A stretch of 64,000 nucleotides of DNA, taken from Diplosphaera chodatii. Its lineage: Eukaryota > Chlorophyta > Trebouxiophyceae > Prasiolales > Stichococcaceae. Position 1 is the first letter of the stretch; every line of letters starts with the position of its first letter. Under the pieces are notes generated by a model, which did not search any database, was not told the origin of the DNA, and saw nothing but the letters and a program-made list of their open reading frames with translations. The translations under genes and the position numbers were made by a program. Where the stretch lies: contig JAALGY010000019.1 in assembly GCA_032358165.1 (NCBI GenBank), positions 806,001 to 870,000 on the forward strand, read 5' to 3'. Below are positions 22,039 through 36,872 of this stretch, in pieces.

Positions 22039-23509
22039 ATGGCACGGGTACGGGCGCCGCTGCTGGCGTGCCGCCTGTTCAGCACGCAGACAGCATCTGC
22101 TCTGGGTGCTGACGTGTGTATTGAGGCAGGAGGCCCAACGATGGCTCAGGCACTTTGCGGTGCAAGCATGCAGAAGCAGCTGCTCTTCAGGTCAACGCAG
22201 GTGCGCCACTCGGCTGCAAATCAGCCTTTGCTGGCGCCGCATGCAGCCCGGCACGCCGTCAAAGATCACACTGCTCTGCTCAGAATCGATCATGACAAGT
22301 ATGTATAGCACAAAATTGAGCGCGGATTGGGCGGGGTTATTGAATCCAACAGCAGCCACATACCGGACACTGCTGCAGGTGGCTGGCGGGCCCTGCGTAG
22401 CGGCGCGCCCCCTCACAACCTCGTCAGTGCAGCAACAGGCAGCGGCCGCCGGCGCAAAGCCGCAGGCGGGGCAGACAGGGCTACAGGTGCTGGTGGCCGT
22501 CATCTTCTCTGCCAGCACGCCTGAGAGCTGCATGCGGCTGCGTGCTGGAACGCTGGGCATACGCTTGCCCTTCAGCAGACAGGCGGCCATGTTCTGAGCA
22601 GGTGGAGAAGGATGAGTTTGACCAGATCACGGACAAGCACATACCGCAGCGGCCCATGGGTGCTGTGGAGGGCGCGTCTTACACGCTCGTCATCGTAGGC
22701 GGTGCGCTGCCCTGCCTACCCCCCGCCCTCCGTCATACCATGCCTGTGGGCGCACGCCTGCAGAGTGCATCTGTACGCGCAGCGCACACCCCGCAAGAGA
22801 GGCTGCCGGTGATGCGCGTGCAGGGCTGGCAGTGGCTGGGGCGGTGCTCTGGGCTGCGGCTAACGAGTTGCTCATCCAGCCAAAGGAGTACACCTGCTTC
22901 AACTTGGCGCTGGAGCGCATCAGGTGGGGGCCATGCTGACTTGCCGGCTGGGATCCAGCCAAGAGAAGCGACAGAGGTCACAGCTGCACGCCGACTGTTT
23001 GGTCAAGCAGTCAGTCGGCGCATCAGAAGCAGCGCCATGCTGCTGCAGGGAGGACCCCAGGGTGACGGTGCGGCTGGGGACGCCCATCTCAGCGTATGGG
23101 CAGGAGAGCCGCAACCGGGCGGCGCGGCAGCGCATCCCCCACCGCGCCTACACCGACAGCGACGGCGTGGAGCACCACCACGTGCGCGCCGCACACGGCT
23201 TGCACCTGACAATGACGTTCGCCTATGGCTTGCATCATGTGCACTTCTGGGCGCTTGCGGAGCTGATCGTGCCTTGATGTGGTGGCACTGACGAAGTCCA
23301 GCCCTGCAGCGTGTGGCGTTTGTGAACAGCGGACCTGTGCTGCCTCGTAACAGATCCAGTTCCACGCCAAGGGGCCCAGCAACTCGGCGGTCGTCAACTG
23401 CAGCATGTACCAGGACAGCGGGAAGCAGTGGCAGTACGACCTGCTGTTCCTGGACTTTGGGGGCCCCGTGCGGCAGCGCATCTTTCTGGAGGGCCAGCAA
23501 CACCAATGA
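22039..23509 (+). CDS. TIM21: TIM21, mitochondrial inner-membrane translocase subunit
   Basis: TIM21 couples the TOM complex to TIM23 and respiratory supercomplexes during presequence import. Six exons in phase (22039-22200, 22379-22486, 22602-22701, 22824-22923, 23049-23181, 23354-23509) give about 252 aa. The N-terminus [18 protein letters not shown] is a typical mitochondrial presequence, and a Gln/Ala-rich linker follows. One transmembrane helix lies in [20 protein letters not shown] (about residues 118-137). The intermembrane-space domain follows, with the conserved [54 protein letters not shown] and [12 protein letters not shown]. Length and order match the family. Confidence 0.93.
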
Positions 23510-23807
23510 GTCTGTCGGGCGCCGGCAGACGGCACAGCCACTCTGCCCTGCCGTTGCTTGACAGCGGGTGGGGCCCATGCGTGGACACGCCTGGAGGTGG
23601 TGGACACTGGGGCATAATGCCATGCTCCTTAATCAGCAGAAGTAGCAGTGTTGGCAGAGCCACACTGAGCTTGAGACCTCCGTGGGCTGCTGCTTGACTT
23701 GAGGACTAATGCGACTGGCCCCTCGTGGCACTAATGCAGCTACAGACGATCCTGCACAACAGCTCCTGATGCATAGCTGGCAACCGGCCAACGGTTCGAT
23801 GCAGCAA

Positions 23808-26800
23808 TCAGCGCCGCTTGCCCCTGCCAGCTGGTTTTGACCTTTTGCTTGCACCGGCTGCCATTGGCCGCTTTGTGCCCTTGCCACCGCCCTTCCTGCC
23901 CTTTCCTCGCTCCGCCTTCTTGTCACCCCCATACTTGCGTGGCGGCGCAGCGCCCTTTGCAAGTTTTGTGCCCCCAGGCTTGCCTCTGCCTCTGCACACA
24001 CCATGCCACGAACACTTGACGCTGTTGCACCGAAGCATCGAAAGTCTGCAGGGTTGTTGGCCTTTACTGGAAGTCGGTCGCCAGTGCCTGAGACTCTCTC
24101 TTTTTCGCAAACCCGTTATGCATGTAAACAGCCCCACCTGCCAGCGCCGCCCTTGCTAACACCGCCGCGCCTGACACCGAGACCACCATCCGCGCTGCTG
24201 TCGCCGCCAGGACTGCGCCCACCATCGCTGGGCTTGCCCTTTGACCTGGCTGCCTTCTTCTCTGCAAGCCGCCGATCCTTTGCTACCTGCAGCACATGAT
24301 TATTGCTGTGAGCCGAAATGATGAGCTGCTCATATGCACGGCTCCGATTTTGCTTCAGTACAGGAGCACAGCAGTCGAACGTGCGCCGCTTTGCATCGTG
24401 GGGTTGCACATGCAGACCTGCAGGGTGTGTGAAGGTGCAATACCTGCTCGGCAGACTTCAGCTCCTGCTTTGCAGCCGCATTGCCAGCAGCCTTTCCGGC
24501 CACTTTGCCTGCCTTCATGGGGTTGACCCACCCTCTGCCCCCATGCTTGAATCTGCACAAATTGATGCAGTCACATCAGCGCAGAGAGCAGGGATAGGCT
24601 GTGACACACACGAGCCGAGTGTGCTGGGCAGTCATAATGGAGCGCACTGGATGTCCAACACGCATGTGGTGTGCACCTGTCAGACAGGCCGGGATCAAAG
24701 CGGCTGCTCTTTGTTTCAGCGGTGCCGGTGGTCGGTACCCGCCGCTTCTGCTGCTTTGACCACCTCTCGTAGATTGCCCCACTATCATCCTTCTTCCCGT
24801 GCTTGCCGCTCGCCTTGCCCTGTCCGAAATGATACTCCAGGGTGAGAAGGGACTCGGTTGTACACCAGGCAGGCGCCGGATGCGTCTCACCGCAGGCGCA
24901 TCAGCAAGCAATCACGCAAGGAAGAGGAAGGCTGTCACACAGTAAAGGGACCCAGGTGTTCCGGGCTTTGATGGCAGCAGGAGCTGCAAGGCTGTTCGGT
25001 TGCATGGTGGCTCAGTGGAGTCCAGGCTCACGGGGGTGGCGGCGCCCGCCTGGACGCGCTTGCCGGCGCGCACCGCCTCCCCGGGCTGCAGCTGCACATA
25101 CTTGCGGTGGCGCTTGTCCCAGTGGTAGCCGCCCCTCGACGCCGCGATGGCCTCCGCATCCTCCCCCACCAGGTCCAGCACCTGCGCCGCGGGAGCGACC
25201 GAAATGATGGGCAAAATTGATAGGTCAAAAGCGACCCAGATACATATATGGCCTTCTTGCAGCTGCCTGCCGAGAGGGACCACATGTTGCAGGTGCTGTG
25301 TGGCCAGGCTGGCTGCCGTGACCAGCCGCGACAGGGCGCGGCGGCGCGCACCGCGGCGTCGAGGCCGCTGCGGTCGGGCCCGCCGGCGCCGTGCACCGAG
25401 AAGCCCGCCTCGTCCTGGCGGCCCTCCCTGGAGCAGGTGGAGGCTTGCTTACAGGTGTGTCAGGGCTCAGAGTTTTCAACGGTGCCTGCTTGGGGAATGC
25501 CATCAGAAACACCACGTCACCACGTCCTCTGCCTCACACCGGTGGCAGGTGAGTATGCAGCAGGCTGCCGGACCTTGCGTGCGGGATGTAGAAGCCATTC
25601 TGCTTGAATCGCCCAGTCGCCTGGGGCTCTTCTGCCAAGACCTGCGCCGCAGCAGCTGCCGAGCGTGCCCTCTGACCGACTGCGTGCACCCCTGCCGCGG
25701 GCTCGTCATCCGTGCCGTCATCGCTGCTGCTGCCGCCGCCCGCCTCGGGCGGTGTTGCAAGACCGCCACCAGGTATGCTGGCGTCAGATGCCAGCGTGGC
25801 TGCCTGCAGGTAGGCAGCCGCACCCCATCGCCTCACAGCACGGCATGACCAGTGAAAGCGCAGCATGACCAGGCAAGACACCACGCATGTGACTCACGAC
25901 AAGAGACATGACGCGGACGCCATCTGGTTCACCTCAGACGGCTGTCTGTTGGAGGGCCTAGCGAAATCACCGTCGGCCACCGCCGCCGCCTGCCGCTTGC
26001 GCCCCGTCAGCCGCACGCCGCCCGGCCGCGGCCCCGCGACGGACGCCTGCTGCTGCCAAGAGGCTATGAGACGGGAACGACACAGGCTACTCTTCGGCAT
26101 AAGACCCTGACGGCATGAGCGCGCACAGAGATAGCTGCACAGTCCCGACCTGCAGCACCGTCTGTGCGGGACGGTATGCCCGCAGCGCTGACGAGATGGC
26201 TGCCAGGCCCTGCTGTGCTTCCAGACCACCTGCAGCGGGACGCCCCGAGCCTCAGCACGATTTCGTGTCGTGTATGCTGCCACAGCAGCGGGCAACGTGC
26301 TGCAGAGCTGCTTTGCAAGAGCAACGTCTCCGCACCGAGTTGGGATGCGGGCAGCTCCCGGGCCAGCAGGGGGTGGATGCCCTCGAGGCCCAGGTCGCGA
26401 GAGCGTTTGATGCTCTCCAGCGATGCGCCCGGCCGCGTCTTGCGGTACAGGGTGAACGCCTGCGGTGCCGTATTACAGTGTGATGAGGGACTCAACCGTG
26501 TGCTGTGCTGCACGCTGCACACGCCACACCGCAGCAGAGCTACCACAGCCAGGGTGCAAGCCCTGCAGGCATAGATGCTGCTCACGCAGCATGCACACCT
26601 TTGTTGCTGACGTTGCTGCAGACTGCAGTTCAGCAGAGGCAGCGATGACTTCCCTGACATGCTCCATGCCTGTTTCCAAAGACACCTGCAGAACGACACT
26701 GCACATGTTGTATGCACCTGAGCAACGTTTGCAGACGTGTGCCAAGGCACCACAAGGAGCAGTGAACGGCCCGACTGCTGCCACACGCACCAGGGGGAAG

Positions 26801-29433
26801 CTGCCAAACAGGCTGGTGGCTTGCTCGCCGCCCTCGCTGCCAGCCTCCGCGGGCGCCGCCGCCGCGTCGCCCAGCGACCGCCGGGGCGCGGGCGCCAGCC
26901 GACGCCCCAGGAACAGGTGCAGGTCCAGCACGAACGGCAGCTCCTCGCGCGTGAACAGCGAGTACGCCATGCCCGTGCGCCCAGCCCTGTGTCGCAGCAG
27001 CAAGGGTGCATGTTGCGCTTGATGTTTGCAGCAGTCCGTCATCATGCAGCTCACCTGTAGACGCTCTCCCTGCCTGGTGGATGAGCATGGTCTGACGCCC
27101 CAGGGCGAAGCGCAACACAGAGAGAGGCCATGCGACAGCCTGCAGAGGGTCGGCAGACCTGGCGGCGCGGCCGACGCGGTGCACGAACAGCTTGGGCTGC
27201 GGCGGGAAGTCGTAGTTGACGACGTTGTCCAGCAGCGGGATGTCGATGCCGCGCGCCGCCACATCCGTGACGACCAGGAACTGCGCGCGCCCCGCCCTAA
27301 ACTTGGCGATGTTGATCTTGCGCGCCGCCTGAGACACGACCGCATGGTCTCAGCATGTGTTGCGAGACACAGCCTGTCAGCTCTGGCAGTGCCGGCCACT
27401 CGTCATGCACAGGCATTGGTGGGCATGGTGCATATGGGTTTGGAATGAGGCGCAGCTCAGCACCATGAGCAGAGTTACATCAAGCCATAGACACACTTCA
27501 GGTCACCATCAGGACAACACTTGGTCTCCAGCGCCGGGGGGTTTCCCTGCACTTCAGCTCGCTATGCAACCACCCGTCAGTGCTCTCGACTGTGCTGTGT
27601 AATGCAATGCGGATGCCAATGGGCGTGCCTGGTCCAGGGTGCCGTACACGAAGGTGGCAGCGATGCCCTCCGCCTCCAGCAGCTGCGCCAGCAGGTCCAC
27701 GTGGTGCCGGGTGGACGCAAACACCAGCGTCGGCCGCCCCGCAGGGATGACCTCCCGCACCAGCACCAGCAGCGCCGCAAGCTTCTCCTCCTCCCTGCGG
27801 CAACACTGTTGACATGATATGCACACTCCCCATGTCTTCAGCTTTCCGTTGCGATGTGGACGACCCTGTTAGCTAGCAGGCCAAGGCTGAGGCTGCTGCA
27901 TGCTGCTGTCTGGTGGGCTGGTGATGCCCATGCGCACCTGCCCCATGAGGCCAAGAAACCAGTCAACCCACATCCACAGCTGCTTCAAATGCGGACCTGA
28001 CAGTGAAGAAGGCCACGCCGAGGTCCGGCGAGATCTTGGACTCCGCATCCAGCCGCACGAGCATTGGGTCCCGCAACCCGGCCCGAGCAAACTCCGCCAG
28101 CGCCGCCGGCATGGTCGCAGAAAACAGCAGCGTCTGCCGCGACTCCGGCATGCCGGCCAGGATAGCGCGCAGCTGCTCTGCGAAGCCCATCTCGAACAGC
28201 CTGCAGCGAGGTGGTGGTCTTGTCTGAAGAAAGTGTCGAAAGCCGCAGCGGCTGCTGTGACGATGTGCTGCGTGAGAGCAGGGCCCCAGCTTGTGAGCTC
28301 GATTCATCACACATTTCCTGACTGTAGCAGTTCCATGGAGAGAGGTCCAGGGAACCGCCTGTGGCAGTGCGCCGCACCCTGCTCACCTGTCAGCCTCGTC
28401 GAACACGATGTACTCCACGGTCTTCAGCCCAAAGCCGGCGACCTCGGCGAGGTGGTGCGCCAGCCGGCCGGGCGTTGCCACAATCACATCCGGGTTGCCC
28501 GCCAGCTCTGCAAACTGCGCCTCCATGGAGTCGCCTCCCACCTGCGGCAGGCGCATGCTGAGACCTTGTGGACTGTGCGCTGACGGTGGGTAAAAAGCAG
28601 TGGCATGGTGAGGCCCCAGACCGTCACAGATTGACGAAAGCTTTCAAGGAGCAGAGAACTCCCGGGTGAGGGCTCCGCCCACCAGGGTGGCGGTGCGCAG
28701 GTTGGTGTGCTTGCCCAGGTCGTGCACCACCCGCGCCGTCTGCAGCGCCAGCTCCCGCGTGGGCGCCAGTATGACTGCCCGTGCGCCCGCCCGACTGGAG
28801 TGCTGCCCCAGCCTGCGTCCCATGGGCGCTGCGACCTGACTCCACTGCAGCTCTGTTGAACCTGAAGCGGCTGCCGTCAAGCTACAAAGCACTCGCAGGT
28901 TGCCGCGCTGTCTGTCTCGCTGTACTTGTTGTGCTCACCGCTGCAGCATGGGCAGCACAAAGGCGGCGGTCTTGCCGGAGCCGGTGCGCGCCATGCCGAC
29001 AACATCCGAGCCCGCCAGGATGGCCGGCATCGACTTGCGCTGGATTGGCGTTGGCAGCTGGTAGCCTTTGCGCTTGATGCCACGCAGAATCTCCACAGAG
29101 AACGCCATAGACTCTGCGTGTGCGATCTCAGGGTGACTGCCGTCATGGGTCCCGTACAGCTACGCCATGTCACGCACCCAACACAGCCAACGGCGCCCTG
29201 CCGGACGGAGCCTCATGACTCATGGTGGCGTGTCACTACTGCTCACCAAAACTGCCTGGTTTGGCTTTCCGTTTGGCCTCCGCCTTGCGCCGGCGCCCAC
29301 TGAGCTTGCGCTCATCGTCCCAGCCAAACTCCACGGCTGAGTCCACCCCAACAGGACCATCATCTGGAAACCCAGATGTATGACCGTTCCTGTCGGCTGT
29401 CGGGAAGCCGCCTGCCGCAGGCATATTGGGCAT
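23808..29433 (-). CDS. DBP10: DBP10/DDX54 DEAD-box RNA helicase
   Basis: This nucleolar ATP-dependent helicase is needed for 60S subunit (25S rRNA) assembly. Nineteen exons close in phase, high to low: 29433-29247, 29113-28939, 28812-28683, 28541-28387, 28200-27997, 27794-27629, 27328-27159, 26986-26791, 26685-26599, 26459-26336, 26217-26150, 26046-25933, 25803-25574, 25427-25352, 25181-25032, 24819-24764, 24552-24444, 24286-24138, 23991-23808; about 909 aa. Motifs: [14 protein letters not shown] (Q), ARTGSGKT (I), PTRELALQ (Ia), TPGR (Ib), DEAD (II), SAT (III), ARGIDIP (V), HRVGRAAR (VI). [33 protein letters not shown] and [21 protein letters not shown] are specific to Dbp10. The tail is Lys/Gly/Arg-rich (KPAGRGKRR). 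Intron 6 starts with GC. The exon 11 acceptor (GAAG) and the exon 16 donor were chosen by phase and are the weakest. Confidence 0.93.
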
Positions 29434-30094
29434 GTTCTAGCAAGATTGCAAGGCGGCCGCTACATGCCGAGGCCGTTTGAATGAATGTGTGTTATCATCC
29501 CGTCCTCAGCACCCTATATTACCATCACCGAGTCGAACAAACGCATCAAAATAAGAGTTTGCCGCACAGGCCGACGGAAGCAAAGTGCCACCTAAGCATG
29601 ACTGATTCTGCAGACCGTCCGCGGCGCCATGCACCGGCTACCAGTGCTGCAAAAGCAAGTTGCTGTGCAGAGTTTGTTGACACAAGTCAGCAGAATCCGT
29701 GGTTGGGCTGGTCTGACGGACTATTGCAGCCTTGACTAGCAATTGGTGTCGGAGCAAGTGGTGCAAAGCGCAGCAACAGCAGCAATACTTCTGCCCGCTC
29801 ATGCAGCATTGCTCAAGCTAGTCTGAAGACAGAGCTCCGCCGTTGTACAATCTTGTGAATGCCGTAGACCCGCTGAATTAGGTTTGACCCCTCCCATCGT
29901 GACTTGCTCAACGGGTGCATTTGCTGCGCACCTCACGTCGCCGACTCAGGAGCACAGCACACATCCCCAATGCATACTTCTCAATGCTGAGACGGTTGCA
30001 TGTGTCGGGCGGACGGCACGCAGAGCTCTGCTGATGCAGCTTCATGTTGGCTGTGCAGAGTGCTGTGGTGCGTGACGGCCACCAGCGCAGCGGC
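29434..30094. other. Divergent spacer, DBP10 / membrane protein
   Basis: 661 bp holding both promoters. No coding exon, repeat or convincing element seen. Confidence 0.5.
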
Positions 30095-31365
30095 ATGATG
30101 GCGGCGGAGGAAGGCCGTGCAGGACCTTCGAGTCACGGCAGTCAAGCTGGCAATGCAGAGCTGCTGCTGGGGTCTGAAGCGCAGCATGCACCGTCGCGGC
30201 CCCAGCGGCGCGACTGCTTTGACTGGTGATACACTTGCTGTGCGTTCACACCGCGGTGTCTGCTGACCAGCCCGTACATGCAGTGCATTAGAGACGCCAC
30301 ATGCATGACATTTTAACACGTGCATGCAGGTTCTGCCGCTTTCTCAACGTTGGCACTGGGCTGAGCGCGGTGCTGTGTGCGATCAGCTACGGCATGGCGC
30401 TGGCCGTGTACCAGCCAATTACAGTGAGCGGGAGCGATGCAGACAATGGCGTCAGCAATTGTGCCACTCAGACAATCGGGTGTACGCACCCCATAACATC
30501 AGCTGCCCACTGCTTCTTGTGGCTGTGTTTCGCACACTGAGATGGACCTGCGTTCACAGAATGCAGAGGGGCTGCTGGACCAGGCGCTGCGGGTGTTTGG
30601 GCTGCTGGGCGCGGTGCTCGTGGCCGTCGTAGAGATCGAGCTGGAGGCCATCATCTCCCTTGTGCGTATCACAGAGTACTGGAGCGGCCGCGCCATCGTG
30701 CAGGTAGCTTGATAAGGCAGCAGCTGCAATAACCAAGTCTCTTGGCACAGAGAGCACCCAGCATTCAGCCTCGAAGTACACGGACCGCATGCTACTGCAT
30801 CACCAATGCCAATGCAGACGCTTATCTCAGTCAGTACGCATTGGCTGCTTAGGTGTTCATGGCGCTGCTGACGTTCAAGATGGCATCGCCAGCAGGCAAG
30901 AACTGCAAGGACCCCACTGGCAAGGTGTGCCCATACCAGCAAGCTCGTGTGCATGCAAGCGTGGTGCAGGGCAGCACGCAACGTCATGCCAGCAACGCCC
31001 AACTGCCGCTTCTGCAGGACTGTGACTTCCACCAGTCGCTGGAACTGTACCGCTTCGTTTCAGCCATGGCCCTGCTGAGCTGCGGCAGCATTTACTTCCT
31101 CGGCGGCATCCTGTGCTTTGGGCTGATCAAGAGAAGTGAGTTGCGGCACTTACTCATGCTGGGCACACCCAGGTATCTCAGCGCGTTCACGCAGTAGGCA
31201 ACACGGCGGTGGTATCCGCGTTGTAGAAGCTCTTGCACAGAGCATCCTTTCGCATGCGCAGCCCGCAGCAACCGGGAGCGGAAGCGGCTGCAGGCGCAGA
31301 AGGATCTCGAGGAGCTGGAGACCAAGCGCAGCGCGCTGCGGGGCCTCCTTGGCCGCAGCGATTGA
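30095..31365 (+). CDS. Four-TM membrane protein, possibly COPI-associated/TVP-like
   Basis: Six exons in phase (30095-30225, 30330-30423, 30560-30703, 30853-30924, 31018-31135, 31262-31365) give about 220 aa. A soluble N-terminus of ~43 residues is followed by hydrophobic segments FLNVGTGLSAVLCAISYGMA, ALRVFGLLGAVLVAVVEI, a shorter VFMALLTFKMA, and FVSAMALLSCGSIYFLGGIL. The C-terminus is a charged coiled coil (NRERKRLQAQKDLEELETKR), probably cytosolic. The order (RFLN start, VVEIELE after TM2, late glycine-rich TM) resembles Golgi COPI-associated/TVP15-type proteins, but no residue clinches it. No signal peptide. The last splice (GAGAA|GTGAGT to CAG|CCCGC) was chosen because it keeps phase. 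Function unassigned. Confidence 0.66.
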
Positions 31366-32012
31366 CGAGCGTCAGCTTATGGCTTGCAGATTGCACTCCA
31401 GCAGGCGTGTCGAGCTGTTGTTGTTGCTGCGAAGTCAGCTATGGCAGACAGCACTCCCGAGTGTTGATCACTGCGTGTTGAGGAGATGCACGTTGCTTTA
31501 GGGGCATGCGTGCGTCTGGATGGGTTCCTTTCGCCTGAAGTCAGATTCGTTGTGTGTCAGGATGCGCTCTGCAGTAATGTGCATTGTTGACTGCTTCACT
31601 CCTGCCTAAAACACTCTTGTGAACCCATAAAGTGTCCCTGAGAGCATCCTCTGCAATCGCACTACCACGACATACCTAAGGCGGAGCTGTGCTTTGACTA
31701 CACACTATGAGCTGCTTTGCACATTGCTTACATTGGCACCGGCACGGTCCAATGGCTGCTGGTCATGGTCATGACCGCTCGTGTGTCACTTCAACTTTGC
31801 CCCAATCACTGTGAATAGAACGTATCAGCTGCAGTTCTGTGTACAGGATGAGAGTTGTGTGGAGCAACACATCTTGAAGAAGTGATAGCTGATGTGCTCT
31901 AGAATGATTGCCGCAGACCCACACCTAGGCTGCCACATATCAAAAAAAGCAGGCATGTGCTGCAGTCAGCACTGCTGCCTGAGCAATGCCATTCCAGGTA
32001 GCTGCTGGAGTT
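31366..32012. other. Convergent spacer, membrane protein / GGPP synthase
   Basis: 647 bp of 3' UTRs. Nothing else recognised. Confidence 0.5.
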
Positions 32013-34555
<2,543 letters not shown>

Positions 34556-35078
34556 GGCTGCCGCCGAGGTTGAAGTTGAAGGCCTGCACGCAATGATCTC
34601 GGAGGTGCCAAGGCCCTCAGGAGGCTGGAGGTCACACTTGTACCAAGCGATGGGCTCCCGACAGCGTTGTTGCAGCACACACAAGGAGATCGCAAGGATG
34701 GGGAATCAGGTGCTGTCAATGAGCAGCTTTGAAGGCACTCAGCACCGTTTTGCAAACACTGCTCACTCCGCGTGATCCTGATCGGGCCAGTGCTGGGCGG
34801 AAAGTACTGCTTGCCAGCTGTAATCCTCAGTCACCTTGTGGAGGATCGCTGAGTGCGGGGTGGTGTTGCAGCGGCAAAAGGCCCATGCTTACCACTGTCA
34901 ACGATAGCGGCAAGCAGTTCAAAGCACTGGCTTGGCAGGTTGCCTGGAAATCAGGAGTGTTGGCGTGTGAGCTTGATCAGTGTCCGGAGTGCTGCCGCAG
35001 CCTGATGTGACCTCCTATACCTGATCTACGGGCGTTCATACACCCGACCTGCTTCAGCAGTCATAACACGTATCTACC
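34556..35078. other. Divergent spacer, GGPPS / mitochondrial uL22
   Basis: 523 bp with both promoters. The minus-strand frames extending above the GGPPS ATG begin only at TTG and are not called. Confidence 0.45.
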
Positions 35079-36610
35079 ATGCAAGCGTTGCTCAGGCAAC
35101 TGCGCCCTGGTGGCGCACTCGGCAGCGCCATCGCCCGAGTGACGCACAGCAGCATGGCAGCTGATGTCTCTGCAGCAACGTGGTGGCAGCCGCACTGCCA
35201 CGGCAGCACAGCCTCCCAGATGCATGTATTGACAGGCTTACGGGTGGGTGACTCCAGTGCAGCAGCTCAGGTGACAGTCTCAGGCGTGAGGGGTGTCGCT
35301 GATGCGGCATGGCAGCGGCATCGGCGTCACATCATCGACAGCAGTTACAGTTTGGCAGCGAGGAGCAGCACAGCCAGCACAGACAGCGGCATCGGCTCAA
35401 GCAGCCACTCCAATAGCACGTTGTTCTATCGGGAGTTCATCGCAACGGGAGCCAGGAGACAGGACGGTGCAGCCGGCATGGGTACAGCAGCAGAGCAGCC
35501 AGTCAACATGAACCCGCTGCAGGCAAGTGACACTGCAGCAAGCCTCCTGACATGAACAGTATGCTGTTGTGTCTGTTCCACCGCACCTTGGCATTCGTTT
35601 GTCTCACCCAGCAGGCTGCCGGATTATGCAACTGTGCAACTCACCTGGCACGCAGGCGGCGCCTGGAAACATCGAGAACCCGCTGTCAGCGGCGGTGCCG
35701 AAGGTGGCCGGACCGCCGCGCGACCGTGTTGCGCATGCTAAACTGCGCAATGCCCGGATCAGCCCGCAGAAGCTCAACGATGTGGTGCGGATCATACGGC
35801 GGCTGCAGGTGGACGAAGCCCTGGTGCAGTGCCAGGCGTCCGTCAAAAAGGCTGCCAAGCTCATTTACAAGGTACAATGTCAGAAGCGCTCGGTTGCTCG
35901 AGTCCCTGAATTTGATGTTGTGCAGAGACAGTCCTCACCAGGAACTCACCGCTACGACTGCATCCATGCGATGCAGTCAGTCCTCACCAGGGGTTCACCG
36001 CTAAGACTGCATGCATATTGTGCAGGTCGTGGAGTCTGCCAAAGCAAATGGGACCAACAACCATGGTCTGGATGGCAACCGGCTTTTCGTGGGTGAGCAA
36101 TCAAACGAGCCCTGTACTCAATTGCAAGGCATGCAAGGTCGTCTTTGGCTGCAAGAGGTTTCATTCTCACTTATTCGAACTCATTGCTGCACTCATTCTG
36201 AGCGCCTGTTGCACCGCATGCGCAGAGAGCGCAGTTGTAAACAAGGCGGCAATGGTGAAGCGCACGGCGACTCATGCTAGGGGCAAGTCCGGTGTCATCC
36301 ACAAGCGGCGCTCACACCTGACGGTGAACTGTTAGTTATGAGATGGCCTTGCAGCATTGAACTTGATAGCATCAAAACAGCAACTCTAGCATACAGCACC
36401 TGTGGCTGTCGGTGATGCATCAAGCACTGACACGAAGGTAGTGCAACGTTTGACCCACTGCTCATCGGCTTCCTTACGTTGCTTCTGCAGGTAGTATTGC
36501 GAGAGGCAGAACAGGGTGCTCTGCCGCCAAGACGGGTGACACGAATTATCAGGCCTCTGCTGCAGCGCGGCTTACGGCAGCATGACGTCATCAGCGGACA
36601 TGTGCCTTGA
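35079..36610 (+). CDS. MRPL22: Mitochondrial large-subunit ribosomal protein uL22m
   Basis: uL22 lines the peptide exit tunnel. Five exons: 35079-35522 (or 35526), 35656-35871, 36026-36092, 36226-36323, 36491-36610. The L22 domain runs HAKLRNARISPQKLNDVVR, IIRRLQVDEALVQCQASVKK, ESAKANGTNNHGLDGNRLFV, KRTATHARGKSGVIHKRRSH and LTVVLREAEQGALPPRRV. It has the NHGLD and SHLTV features of mitochondrial rather than plastid or cytosolic L22. A long N-terminal extension of ~150 residues, Ser/Ala/Gln-rich and starting MQALLRQLRPGGALGSAIAR, contains the presequence. The exon 1/2 junction is ambiguous: a GC donor (CTGCAG|GCAAGT) to ACGCAG|GCG, or GCAA|GTGACA to CAGCAG|GC; both close in phase. Confidence 0.88.
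35929..36014 (+). repeat. Two-copy direct repeat, period 49 bp, in an intron of the uL22m gene
   Basis: CAGTCCTCACCAGG... at 35929 recurs at 35978; the next ~25 bases (TCACCGCTA-GACTGCAT) match with a few changes. It lies wholly inside intron 2. Confidence 0.7.
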
Positions 36611-36872
36611 TATCCTTGTCAACAGCCAGCCAGAGTTGTCTGGTTGGTCAGCATGCTGTGTGTCAGATCACTTTCGAGGTCCTGATGTTTATCAATCATA
36701 TTGGGAGCACTCGAAGGGGAAAGGTCTCGTGTGCACGTGCCACCGATGCCATATTTGGCGGCCTGCGGTATGCATACACGCACTCTGCCAACTCCCGCTC
36801 ACATTTTACATCATTTGATGCGACATTCTGAGTTCATACAGTGTGATTCACAGCACCTCCGTTACAATCAGC

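Noticed and set aside
26064..27011. Long minus-strand frame of 315 codons
   Set aside because: It is an out-of-frame shadow running through several DBP10 exons and introns; the helicase motifs lie in other frames.
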